Shown: in pieces, positions 16,107 through 23,809 of the stretch | Numbering within the stretch: the stretch's first letter is position 1 | How the letters are laid out: the number at the start of each line of letters is the position of its first letter | Source: Paralimibaculum aggregatum | Lineage (GTDB): Bacteria > Pseudomonadota > Alphaproteobacteria > Rhodobacterales > Rhodobacteraceae | DNA length: 64,000 bases | Direction: 5' to 3' | NCBI RefSeq assembly: GCF_030270585.1 | Contig: NZ_BSYI01000016.1 | Coordinates: 49,628-113,627, forward strand | Notes under the pieces: generated by a model | Databases searched by the model: none | What the model saw: only the letters and a program-made list of their open reading frames with translations | Told to the model about the DNA's origin: nothing | Translations under genes and position numbers: made by a program

Positions 16107-18430
16107 GCCCGTGCCCTTTCGCGTTTCGGATCGAAGAAGGGGATGTCGCAGACGGTGGCCGGCAGGCGCTTCATGCGCCCGTCGAGCTGGCCCACCGAAA
16201 GCTCGGTCCCCGTATCGGCATGCTCCACCGCGATCCGCGCCATGGCGATGGCGCGCTCGTGGATCGGCGACCAGGTGGCCGAGGTGATCGCGCCCACCGG
16301 GCGCTCGCCGGCCAGCACGTGATCGCCATGCGCCGGCACCTCGTCGCCCGCCAGCATCAGCCCCCTGAGCATCCGCCGCGGATCGCGCGCATTGCGGGCG
16401 AGCGCCGCCTTGCCCGTGAAATCGCTCTTGGCGAGGCTGACCGCGAAGCCGAGCCCGGCCTCGAAGGCGTCCACCCCGGGCGCGAATTCCGCCCCCGCCG
16501 CGGCGAGCCCGGCCTCGATGCGGATCGTCTCGAGCGCCGCCGAGCCCATCGGCGCGATGCCATGCGCCGCGCCCGCCGCCATCACCGCGTCCCAGAGCGC
16601 CGGGGCATCGCTGCGCGCGCAGAAGAGCTCGTAGCCGAGCTCGCCGGTATAGCCCGAGCGCGCCAGCATGAAGGGGATGCCGTCGCGGTCGTTCAGCCGC
16701 GCCACCGTCACGCCGAACCATTTCAGATGCTCGAGCGCCGGCACCGTGGGCTGCGTGAACACGATCTCGCGCAGGATGTCGCGCGAGCGCGGCCCCTGCA
16801 GCGCCAGGTTGGGCAGCGCCCCGCCCATGCCGTGGATGCGCGCCTGCAGCCCCTCCGCCTCGGCGATCGCGGCCAGCACCCGCCCGCTCTCCTCGGAGCC
16901 GCAGCACCAGCGGAACAGCTCGTGGCCGAGCCGGAACAGCGTGCCGTCGTCCACCACCGCGCCGGCCTCGTCGCAGATCAGCGCATAGGTGCCGCGCCAG
17001 ACCGCGAGGCGCGAGACGTCGCGGCTGATCGCCCGCTGCAGCAGCCGTTCGGCATCCGGGCCGACGATGTCGTACTTGCGCAGGCTCGACATGTCCTGCA
17101 GCGTCGCCCGCTCGCGGCAGGCCCAGTATTCGCCGAGCGTGCCGAGGCCGGGATAGCTCACCGGCGCCCAGAGATCGCGCGCCGCGGCAAAGTGGGTGGT
17201 GAGCTTCGAGGTCGCCGGGTGAAAGGCGCTCTCCTGGCTGATCGACATCGCCGCGTCTTCCTTTTCGCGAAACGCAATCGCGCGCCGGATCGGCGCGTCG
17301 GGTCGGTAGATGCGCACATGCACATCGGTCGGGTTCCAGCCGTTGATCGGGTCGAGATCGTCCGGGCAGGCGGTGCTGACGCAGACCAGCCGGTCCATCG
17401 CCCGGAGCGCGACATAGTCGCCGGGGCGGGAATGGCTCTCCGAGGTCATCAGCCCGTGCGAGCGGGCGTCGATCCAGGTGTTCCAGAAGAAGTTGATCGC
17501 CGGCCAGGCCGGGCGATGGCCCACGCCCCAGGGCTCGAGCGCGCCGGAGATGTTGTCCGAGCAGTTGAGATGGCCGGGAAAGCCGCGCTCCTCGTAGCCG
17601 CGCGCGGTGCAGGCCATGCCGAAGGTGTCGTGCCGGCCGCAGGTATCCTGCACCAGGTTCATCATCGGGCGCAGATCGCGGTCGAAGAACTTGTCGAGCA
17701 GCCCCGGCGCGGGATAGGCGCCGCGCACCATCGAGCGGGTCGCGGTGGTGTCGATCATCATCTCGGCGCCGGTCTCGAGCGGATCGCGGCGCAGCGCCAT
17801 GAAGTCCGAGCACTGCTGGCCCTCGATGTCGATGATCTGCACGATCTCGCCCGGCTCCAGCTCGTAGGCCCGCGCGGTGCCGCGCCGCACGGTGAACTCC
17901 TCGCGCACCTCTCCGAGGGCGGGCGGCAGCGGCACGCCATTGCCATCGGCCGCGCGCTTGAGGGAGATCTCGACGAGCCCGGCGGAGGCGGCGCCGACCA
18001 GCTCCGCCGCGGCGACGGGCCGGATCGCCCAGACCGTGCAGGCCGCCGCCGCCTTCAGCACGGCGAGCCCGGCCAGCGGCACCTCGGCCGCGCGGAGCGG
18101 CACCGCCGCCGCGCCGCCTTGGCCGGCGATCCAGCCGAGCAGCGGCGCGCTCTCGAAGCTATCGGCGGCGAGCGGCGCATCGGCGGCGAGGCCGAGCAGC
18201 CCGGGCCGCGGCTGCCCGCGCCGGTCGAGCACCAGCAGCGCCAGCGCCTGCCCCTGCCCGAGCGGCTGGGCGGCGAGGATGTCGCCCTCCGCCATGTCGA
18301 GGCGGAGCAGCGCCCGCGGCGCCAGCAGCTCGCGCAGCGCCGCGGATCTCGGCGGAAACCCCGGGAAGGCCCGGCGCGCGCCGGCATATCCCACATTGCG
18401 GAACTCGCGATTGACGGCCTTGTCGAACAC
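16103..18430 (-). CDS. DUF1989 - GcvT-type aminomethyltransferase fusion
   Basis: A 775-residue protein in three parts. Residues 1 to about 165 are a poorly recognised N-terminal region. Residues about 170-390 match the DUF1989 (urea carboxylase-associated) family, with YELEPGEIVQIIDIEGQQCS, NLVQDTCGRHDTFGMACTAR and an ERGFPGHLNCSDN segment. Residues about 395-775 are a GcvT/DmdA-like tetrahydrofolate-dependent aminomethyl- or methyltransferase (LGEYWACRERATLQDMSSL, IPFMLARSGYTGELGYELF). GcvT relatives demethylate glycine derivatives, sarcosine or DMSP to tetrahydrofolate. It is first in the proVWX operon and divergent from a LacI regulator, so it probably acts on the imported quaternary amine or sulfonium compound. 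The substrate is inferred, and DUF1989's role is unclear. Confidence 0.87.
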   Translation of the reverse strand: MFDKAVNREFRNVGYAGARRAFPGFPPRSAALRELLAPRALLRLDMAEGDILAAQPLGQGQALALLVLDRRGQPRPGLLGLAADAPLAADSFESAPLLGWIAGQGGAAAVPLRAAEVPLAGLAVLKAAAACTVWAIRPVAAAELVGAASAGLVEISLKRAADGNGVPLPPALGEVREEFTVRRGTARAYELEPGEIVQIIDIEGQQCSDFMALRRDPLETGAEMMIDTTATRSMVRGAYPAPGLLDKFFDRDLRPMMNLVQDTCGRHDTFGMACTARGYEERGFPGHLNCSDNISGALEPWGVGHRPAWPAINFFWNTWIDARSHGLMTSESHSRPGDYVALRAMDRLVCVSTACPDDLDPINGWNPTDVHVRIYRPDAPIRRAIAFREKEDAAMSISQESAFHPATSKLTTHFAAARDLWAPVSYPGLGTLGEYWACRERATLQDMSSLRKYDIVGPDAERLLQRAISRDVSRLAVWRGTYALICDEAGAVVDDGTLFRLGHELFRWCCGSEESGRVLAAIAEAEGLQARIHGMGGALPNLALQGPRSRDILREIVFTQPTVPALEHLKWFGVTVARLNDRDGIPFMLARSGYTGELGYELFCARSDAPALWDAVMAAGAAHGIAPMGSAALETIRIEAGLAAAGAEFAPGVDAFEAGLGFAVSLAKSDFTGKAALARNARDPRRMLRGLMLAGDEVPAHGDHVLAGERPVGAITSATWSPIHERAIAMARIAVEHADTGTELSVGQLDGRMKRLPATVCDIPFFDPKRERARA

Positions 18431-18500
18431 CTGCTCCCCCGGGGCATGACGGTTGCCACCGCGCCGCGGGCTCCTCTGGCGAAGCGGCCCGTGACGCTCA

Positions 18501-18514
18501 TGTAACCAGTTTCA
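18501..18514. promoter_or_regulatory. LacI-type operator, site 1
   Basis: TGTAACCAGTTTCA fits the LacI/GalR consensus TGNAANCGNTTNCA with one central mismatch (CA for CG). It lies 71 bases upstream of the DUF1989-GcvT start and is a near-exact reverse complement of site 2. Confidence 0.7.
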
Positions 18515-18545
18515 ACGCAGCCTCCCCCCTGCTGTCAAGGATTTC

Positions 18546-18575
18546 TTGAAACCGGTTACATAATTGGACTACACT
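18546..18575 (+). promoter_or_regulatory. Promoter of the LacI-family gene, probably giving a leaderless mRNA
   Basis: TTGAAA (18546-18551), an 18-base spacer and TACACT (18570-18575). The expected transcription start, about 7 bases after the -10 box, falls on the ATG at 18582, and no Shine-Dalgarno sequence precedes that ATG. This suggests leaderless translation. It is an inference from spacing. Confidence 0.5.
18547..18560. promoter_or_regulatory. LacI-type operator, site 2, overlapping the lacI-like gene promoter
   Basis: TGAAACCGGTTACA fits the LacI/GalR consensus exactly. Its centre is 46 bp from that of site 1. It overlaps the -35 box and spacer of the regulator's own promoter, so binding should repress the regulator as well as the divergent operon. 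Confidence 0.8.
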
Positions 18576-18581
18576 TGCCCG

Positions 18582-19595
18582 ATGACAGTCAGACGCGGAA
18601 AGAAGCGGGCCAATCTGCGCGATGTGGCCCGGGCGGCGGAGGTGTCCGTCGCCACGGTCTCGCGGGTGCTCAACACGCCGGATGTGGTGCAGGCCGAGAC
18701 CAGGCGGCGCGTCGAGGCGGCGATGGCGGAGCTGCACTTCGTGCGCAGCGCCGCGGCGCGGGCGATCAACACCGGGCGCTCGAAGATCCTCGGCGCGCTG
18801 ATCCCCACCCTCGACAACGCGATCTTCGCCAGCACCATCGACGCGATCGAGAGCCGGCTCGGCGATTTCGGGCTGTCGCTCGTGGTCGCGACCACCGGCG
18901 AGGACCCGGAGGTCGAGGCCCGGAAGGCGCAGGGCCTGCTCGATATCGGCGTCGAGGGGCTGTTCCTCTCGGGGATCACGCATCACGACACCCTGCATGC
19001 GCTGATCGAGCACACCGCGGTGCCGGCGGTGGTGATCTCGTATTACGACGCGAATTATCACCTGCCCACGATCGGCTACGACAACCGCGAGGCGGGCCGC
19101 ATCGCGCTGGCGCATCTCGTCGGGCTCGGCCACCGGCGGATCGCCGTGGTGCACAACCCGGCCGAGCACAACGACCGCACGCGCGAGCGCCTGGCCGGCT
19201 TTGAGAGCGCGCCGGCGGATGTCGTGCTCACCCGGTTCGAGAGCGCGCTCACGGTGGCCGGCGGGGCGCGGGCGGCGGCGATGGCGCTGGCCTCCGGCGC
19301 GCCGTTCGACGCCTTCCTCTGCGCCTCCGACGTGCAGGCCCTCGGCGTGCTCTTCGAGCTGCAGCGGGCAGGCATCGCGGTGCCGGAGGCAGTCTCGGTG
19401 ATGGGGCTGCACGACCTGCCGAGCGCGGCGGTGACGGCACCCCGGCTCTCCACCGTGCATCTGCCGGCGGAGGAGATGGGCCGGCGCGCCGCCGAGGCGA
19501 TGGCGGACTGGGTGGAGAACGAGGTCCCGGCCCGGCCGATCTGCCTGCCCACCGCCCTCAAGATCCGCGAATCGACCCGCCGGCGCGGCGGCTGA
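18582..19595 (+). CDS. LacI-family transcriptional repressor of the proVWX / DUF1989-GcvT operon
   Basis: A 337-residue regulator with an N-terminal LacI helix-turn-helix (NLRDVARAAEVSVATVSRVL, residues 11-30), a hinge, and a periplasmic-binding-fold effector domain ending in VHLPAEEMGRRAAEAM. The start at 18582 places the HTH at the usual distance; a TTG 18 bases upstream is in frame but less likely. The two LacI-type operators in the divergent gap make autoregulation and control of the transport/demethylation operon likely. The inducer is expected to be a betaine-like compound or a breakdown product. Confidence 0.92.
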   Translation: MTVRRGKKRANLRDVARAAEVSVATVSRVLNTPDVVQAETRRRVEAAMAELHFVRSAAARAINTGRSKILGALIPTLDNAIFASTIDAIESRLGDFGLSLVVATTGEDPEVEARKAQGLLDIGVEGLFLSGITHHDTLHALIEHTAVPAVVISYYDANYHLPTIGYDNREAGRIALAHLVGLGHRRIAVVHNPAEHNDRTRERLAGFESAPADVVLTRFESALTVAGGARAAAMALASGAPFDAFLCASDVQALGVLFELQRAGIAVPEAVSVMGLHDLPSAAVTAPRLSTVHLPAEEMGRRAAEAMADWVENEVPARPICLPTALKIRESTRRRGG

Positions 19596-19615
19596 CCCTC
19601 CCCTTCCGGGGAGGG
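19596..19615. terminator. Bidirectional hairpin after the LacI gene and tctA
   Basis: CCCTCCCC (19596-19603) pairs with GGGGAGGG (19608-19615) around the tetraloop TTCC, in the 29-bp gap between two convergent genes. Confidence 0.75.
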
Positions 19616-19624
19616 CCGCGGGGC

Positions 19625-21151
19625 TCACTTGCCGGAGCTGCGCGGCCGCATCCCGATCCGCCGGCGCCCGGCGCCGATCAGGCCCTTCAGCCAGCCCGCC
19701 CGCCCGAACAGCGAGAGCAGGATCAGCCCGAGGAAGACCAGCGCCACCGGCCGCTCGAGAAAGGCCAGCACGTCGCCCTGGGTGGTCAGCAGCGCCCGGC
19801 GCAGCCCGACATCGGCCATGTTGCCGAGGATCAGCCCGATCACCAGCGGCGCCACCGGATACTTCATCTCCTCCAGCAGATAGGCCACCGCGCCGAAGGC
19901 GAACATCAGCATCACGTTGAAGGTGTTGAGGCCCAGCGCATAGGAGCCGAGCACCGAGACCACCGCCACCATCGGCAGGAAGATCGAGGCCGGCACCCGC
20001 AGCGCCAGCACCGTGAGGCGCACCAGGATCAGCCCGCAGACGCAGATCGCGATCGCCCCCCAGAAGAGATAGGCGCCGATCTGCGCGATGATCTCGGGGT
20101 TCTCGCTGGCCAGCATCGGGCCGGGGCGGAGCCCGTGCAGCCACATCGCGCCGAGCAGCATGGCCGCCGGCGGCGAGCCCGGCACCGCGAGCGTCAGCAC
20201 CGGGATGATGGCGCCGCCGATGCAGGAATTGGCCGCCACCTCCGGGGCGATCACGCCGCGCATGTTGCCCTGGCCGAAGCTGTCGGGATCGTCGTCGGCG
20301 CGCTTGGCGGCGTCATAGGAGGCCCAGGCCGCGATATCCTCGCCCACGCCCGGGATCGAGCCGATCCCCACCCCGATCAGCCCGGAGCGCGCGATCAGCG
20401 CCTTGCAGCGGCGCAGGAAGCCGAAATCCGGCAGCAGCTTGCCGATCTCGAGGCGCCCCGCGGTCTGCGGGTCGAGGTCGCGCAGCCCCCGCACGATCTG
20501 CGGGATCGCGAAGGCGCCGAGGATCACCGGCACGAACTCGATGCCGCCCATCAGTTCCGGCACGCCGAAGGTGAAGCGGTTGTAGCCCTGGATCGTCTCG
20601 ATGCCGACGGTGGAGACCAGCAGCCCGAGGATGCCCGCGATCCAGCCCTTGGCGGCCATGTCCTCCGAGGTCAGCGAGCCGCAGATCAGCACCCCGAACA
20701 GCGCCAGCAGGAAGAACTCGATCGAGGTGAACTGCAGCGCCAGCCGCACCATCAGCGGCATCACCAGCATCATCACCACAAGGCCGAAGATGGTGCCGAT
20801 CATCGAGGCGAAGGTGGCGTTGGCGATGGCCTCGCCGCCGCGCCCCTGCTTGGCCAGCCGGTGCCCGTCGCGCACCGTGGCGGCGGCCGCCGAGGTGCCG
20901 GGAATGCCGATCAGGATCGCCGATTGCGAGGCGCCGTAGACCGCCCCCACATAGGCCCCGATCAGCGCGATCAGCGCGGTCTCCTGCGACAGCCGGAAGG
21001 TGATGGTGCTGAGCAGCGCCACCGCCAGCGTCGCGGTCAGCCCCGGCAGCACGCCGAAGACGATGCCGAGCGCGGTGCTGGCGAACATCACCAGCATCGG
21101 CACCGGCGACAGCATGCCGGCGATCTCGTGCAGCATGTCGAAGATGTACAT
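19625..21151 (-). CDS. tctA: Tripartite tricarboxylate transporter large permease (TctA)
   Basis: A 508-residue polytopic protein with the two repeated TctA signatures: GVLPGLTATLAVALL near residue 33 and GVGIGSIPGVGEDIAAWASY near residue 265. A glycine-rich GASQSAILIGIPGTSAAAAT stretch lies near residue 75. It uses the membrane potential to import carboxylates delivered by a TctC-type binder. It is the last gene of the tctCBA unit, 28 bp after tctB, and ends at a shared hairpin. The cargo is not predictable from the permease. Confidence 0.95.
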   Translation of the reverse strand: MYIFDMLHEIAGMLSPVPMLVMFASTALGIVFGVLPGLTATLAVALLSTITFRLSQETALIALIGAYVGAVYGASQSAILIGIPGTSAAAATVRDGHRLAKQGRGGEAIANATFASMIGTIFGLVVMMLVMPLMVRLALQFTSIEFFLLALFGVLICGSLTSEDMAAKGWIAGILGLLVSTVGIETIQGYNRFTFGVPELMGGIEFVPVILGAFAIPQIVRGLRDLDPQTAGRLEIGKLLPDFGFLRRCKALIARSGLIGVGIGSIPGVGEDIAAWASYDAAKRADDDPDSFGQGNMRGVIAPEVAANSCIGGAIIPVLTLAVPGSPPAAMLLGAMWLHGLRPGPMLASENPEIIAQIGAYLFWGAIAICVCGLILVRLTVLALRVPASIFLPMVAVVSVLGSYALGLNTFNVMLMFAFGAVAYLLEEMKYPVAPLVIGLILGNMADVGLRRALLTTQGDVLAFLERPVALVFLGLILLSLFGRAGWLKGLIGAGRRRIGMRPRSSGK

Positions 21152-21179
21152 TGCGGTGTCCCCCTCTTCGCGGCCGCCC

Positions 21180-21704
21180 TCAGGGCAGCGGCACCTGGAA
21201 GGCGCGGCTGAAGACCTGGCCGACCGCGAGCGGGCCGAGCAGGCTCACCGCCAGGATCAGGCCGAAGCCGCGAAGGTCGAAGAACCTGCCGCCGGGCCGG
21301 TGGAAGGCCGCCATCATCGCGAGGCAGAAGAGCGAGGTGGCGAGATAGTAGTTCAGCTTGCCGAGGCCGAGCAGCACATAGGCGCCGATCAGCAGGAGCG
21401 CGAGCGCCGAGCGCCAGACCGCGCGGTTGCGCGGCAGCCCGGCCAGCAGCTGCAGCACGCAGGGGCCGAAGCCGCGGAGCGCCCCCTCGCGCAGCGCCCG
21501 CAGCGCCACCTGGGCCGCGAACCAGATCAGCAGCACGCCGAGGATGGCGGGGAACAGTCCGGGCGAGAGATACCATTTCGTCGGCATCCCGAAGCTCTTG
21601 GTCCAGGGCATCTCGAGCGCCTGCCAGAGCACCGCGCCGCCCAGCACGATCAGCAGGAGCGCGGTGACGAGATCGGCGCGGCGCAGGTTTTCGCGGCTTC
21701 CCAT
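21180..21704 (-). CDS. tctB: Tripartite tricarboxylate transporter small permease (TctB)
   Basis: A 174-residue membrane protein of the TctB (DUF1468) family with four predicted helices and the usual loop TKWYLSPGLFPAILGVLL between the first and second. The ATG at 21704 follows AAGGAAA; an ATG 8 codons further upstream is less well placed. It sits between tctC and tctA, as is standard for this transporter. Confidence 0.9.
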   Translation of the reverse strand: MGSRENLRRADLVTALLLIVLGGAVLWQALEMPWTKSFGMPTKWYLSPGLFPAILGVLLIWFAAQVALRALREGALRGFGPCVLQLLAGLPRNRAVWRSALALLLIGAYVLLGLGKLNYYLATSLFCLAMMAAFHRPGGRFFDLRGFGLILAVSLLGPLAVGQVFSRAFQVPLP

Positions 21705-21768
21705 GGTGTTTCCTTGTCGTTTCTGCATGGCGGGCGGAAGGGCGCGCAGGGCCCTCCCGCCGCCGCTG

Positions 21769-22767
21769 TCAGGGCTTGGCGATGCCGAGGCTCGCCGGAT
21801 CGACCGCGGCGATGCCGAGGTCCTGCAGCGTCCAGCCCACCGCGCTCTCCATGGCGACGAGCCGCGCCATCGCCGTCTCGCCGCGATGGCCCATGATGCC
21901 CATGGCGCGGTCGGTCAGCGTCTTGCGCAGCTCCGGGTCCTGCATGGCGGCGTCGAAGGTGGCGTTGAGCACCGCGAGCGCCTCGGCCGGGATATCCGCC
22001 GGCACCGCGAAGCCGACCCACTGGCTGGCCGGGATCTTCGCGATGTCGGGGAAGCTGTCGCCGGCCGCCGGGATCGCGATGTCGTCGAGCTGGAAGGGCT
22101 CCATCTCGATCACCGCCAGCGCGCGCATCTCGCCGCCGCGCAGGTATTCCGCCTGCTCCGACATGCCCGAGATCACCGCATGGGCCTCGCCCGAGAGCGC
22201 CGCGATCTGCGCCGGGTTGCTGCCCTCATAGGGCACCGAGTTGAACTGCACCCCCGCCGCGCGCGCCAGCGCCAGCGCCTTCAGGTGCCAGACCGAGCCG
22301 ATATTGGCATGCGCCACGTTGATCGTGCCGGGGTTCGCCTTCGCCGCGGCGATCAGCTCGTCGAGCGTCTGATAGGGCGAGTCGGCGCGCACCGCGATGG
22401 TGCCCGGCGCCCCGGCCACCATGAACCAGTGCCAGTCCTTCGAGGTCCAGGGCACGAAGCCGAGCACCGCCGCCGACTGCATCGCCTCGGAGGCGCCGAG
22501 CAGGCTGTAGCCGTCATGCGGGCGCGACCAGACATGGTGCATCGCCACCGCGCCGCCGCCGCCGGTGCGGTTCTGCACCGCGATGGTGGTGCCGAGGATC
22601 TCCTCCATCTTCGCCATCACCAGGCGGTTGGTGAAATCGGTGGCGCCGCCGGGCGAGGCAAAGACCGAATCCTCGATCGCGCGGGCCGGGAAACCGTCGG
22701 CCGCGGCCGGTGCGGCAGGCATGAGGAGGGCGGCTGCCGCCGCGGCGGCATGAAGCAGTCGTTTCAT
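21769..22767 (-). CDS. tctC: Tripartite tricarboxylate transporter substrate-binding protein (TctC/Bug family)
   Basis: A 332-residue periplasmic binder with a signal peptide of about 24 residues (MKRLLHAAAAAAALLMPAA). The Bug fold is visible from the GGATDFTNRLVM and NRTGGGGAVAMHHV segments that form the anion-binding loops, and from TINVAHANIGSVWHLKALAL. Bug proteins bind a carboxylate ligand through bridging waters. With an ALDH, a ThDP enzyme and sugar-type oxidoreductases encoded upstream, a sugar acid or 2-oxo acid is a reasonable guess. It is preceded by a 120-bp gap holding the terminator of the IclR gene, so it probably has its own promoter. Confidence 0.93.
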   Translation of the reverse strand: MKRLLHAAAAAAALLMPAAPAAADGFPARAIEDSVFASPGGATDFTNRLVMAKMEEILGTTIAVQNRTGGGGAVAMHHVWSRPHDGYSLLGASEAMQSAAVLGFVPWTSKDWHWFMVAGAPGTIAVRADSPYQTLDELIAAAKANPGTINVAHANIGSVWHLKALALARAAGVQFNSVPYEGSNPAQIAALSGEAHAVISGMSEQAEYLRGGEMRALAVIEMEPFQLDDIAIPAAGDSFPDIAKIPASQWVGFAVPADIPAEALAVLNATFDAAMQDPELRKTLTDRAMGIMGHRGETAMARLVAMESAVGWTLQDLGIAAVDPASLGIAKP

Positions 22768-22863
22768 GGTGTACTCCCTTGGTGGCCGTTGATGGCGACG
22801 GCCCGCGCCTGGAGATCGACTCCGTTGCTTGTCTCTGCCCGGCCGGAACCGGCGGGCGCTGGC

Positions 22864-22881
22864 GGGGCGCGCGGGCGCCCC
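22864..22881 (-). terminator. Hairpin after the iclR-like gene
   Basis: GGGGCGC (22864-22870) and GCGCCCC (22875-22881) form a 7-bp stem just past the stop of the IclR-family gene on the minus strand, separating it from tctC. Confidence 0.5.
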
Positions 22882-22887
22882 GGGGGC

Positions 22888-23733
22888 TCAGTCTCCTTTC
22901 CGCTGGGTTGGCGTATGGCCGCAGGCCAGCGACAGCCGGCTCGCGACGTCCTGCAGGATCTCGGTCACCTCCCCGAGCTTCTGGAGGCTGAGCCTCCAGA
23001 CCGGGGCAGTGATGCCCGCGGCGGCGATCACGCGGCCGCGGAAGTCGATGACCGGGGCGGCGAGGCAGCGCGCCTCGGGGTCGAATTCGCCATCGTCGAA
23101 GGCGACGCCCCTGGCGCGCACGGTCTCGACCTCCTGGCGCAGCGCCTCGGCCTCGGTGATGGTCTTGGCGGTGAAGCTCTCGAAGGGGGCGGTGGCGAGG
23201 TATTCCGCCAGCTCGGCTTCGGACAGCCCGGTCAGGATCACCTTGCCGATCGCGGTGGCGTGCCAGGGCCGCTGGGCGCCGACCCGCTCGGCCATGCGCA
23301 CCGAGGCGCCGCCCTCCACCGTGTCGACGATCACCACCCCCTCGCCGACGCGCACCGCGACATGGCTGCCCTCGCCGCTCAGCCGGCTGAGCTCCTTGAG
23401 GAAGGGCCGCGCGATCTGCAACAGCTCCTGCTCGTCGAGCGCGCCGGCGGCGAGGCTGAACAGCCGCGCCCCGATGCGGTACTTCTTGGTCTCCGGGTCC
23501 TGGCGCAGGAAGCCCTGCATGTGCAGCGTCTTGGCGATGTGGAAGGCGGTGGAGGAATGCAGGCCCACCGCCTTGGAGAGATCGGCAAGCCCGATCCCCT
23601 CCCGCGCCAGCGCAACGGTCTCGAGGATCGTCGCCGCCCGCGCGATGGACTGGACGCCGGTCTCGCTCTTCGCCTCGCGGGGCTTGCCCGCCGGTTTCGC
23701 GGCTGTGTCGCTGTTGTCCAAAGCGTCCCTCAT
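22888..23733 (-). CDS. IclR-family transcriptional regulator
   Basis: A 281-residue regulator with an N-terminal IclR winged helix (VQSIARAATILETVAL, then GLADLSKAVGLHSSTAFHIA) and a C-terminal effector domain (RPWHATAIGKVILTGLSEAE; ITAPVWRLS). It sits between the tctCBA unit and the ALDH operon, all on the same strand, and is the obvious local regulator of both. A 27-base palindrome (23737-23763) lies directly over its ribosome-binding region, consistent with autoregulation. Confidence 0.92.
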   Translation of the reverse strand: MRDALDNSDTAAKPAGKPREAKSETGVQSIARAATILETVALAREGIGLADLSKAVGLHSSTAFHIAKTLHMQGFLRQDPETKKYRIGARLFSLAAGALDEQELLQIARPFLKELSRLSGEGSHVAVRVGEGVVIVDTVEGGASVRMAERVGAQRPWHATAIGKVILTGLSEAELAEYLATAPFESFTAKTITEAEALRQEVETVRARGVAFDDGEFDPEARCLAAPVIDFRGRVIAAAGITAPVWRLSLQKLGEVTEILQDVASRLSLACGHTPTQRKGD

Positions 23734-23736
23734 TCC

Positions 23737-23763
23737 ATATCTCCAGATCGGATCTCACGATAT
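23737..23763. promoter_or_regulatory. Palindrome at the iclR-like gene start
   Basis: ATATC-TCC-AGATC-G-GATCT-CAC-GATAT: both pairs of 5-bp arms are exact inverted repeats. It ends 4 bases upstream of the IclR-family ATG. It is a candidate autoregulatory operator; binding is inferred. Confidence 0.55.
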
Positions 23764-23809
23764 CGGCCCGGGCCGGCGGTGGAAACCGGCTCCGCTGCGT
23801 GCCGGCGCA

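Noticed and set aside
15051..17813. 920-residue frame ending in ProV
   Set aside because: The N-terminal two thirds is an out-of-frame reading of the DUF1989-GcvT gene; ProV begins at 16106.
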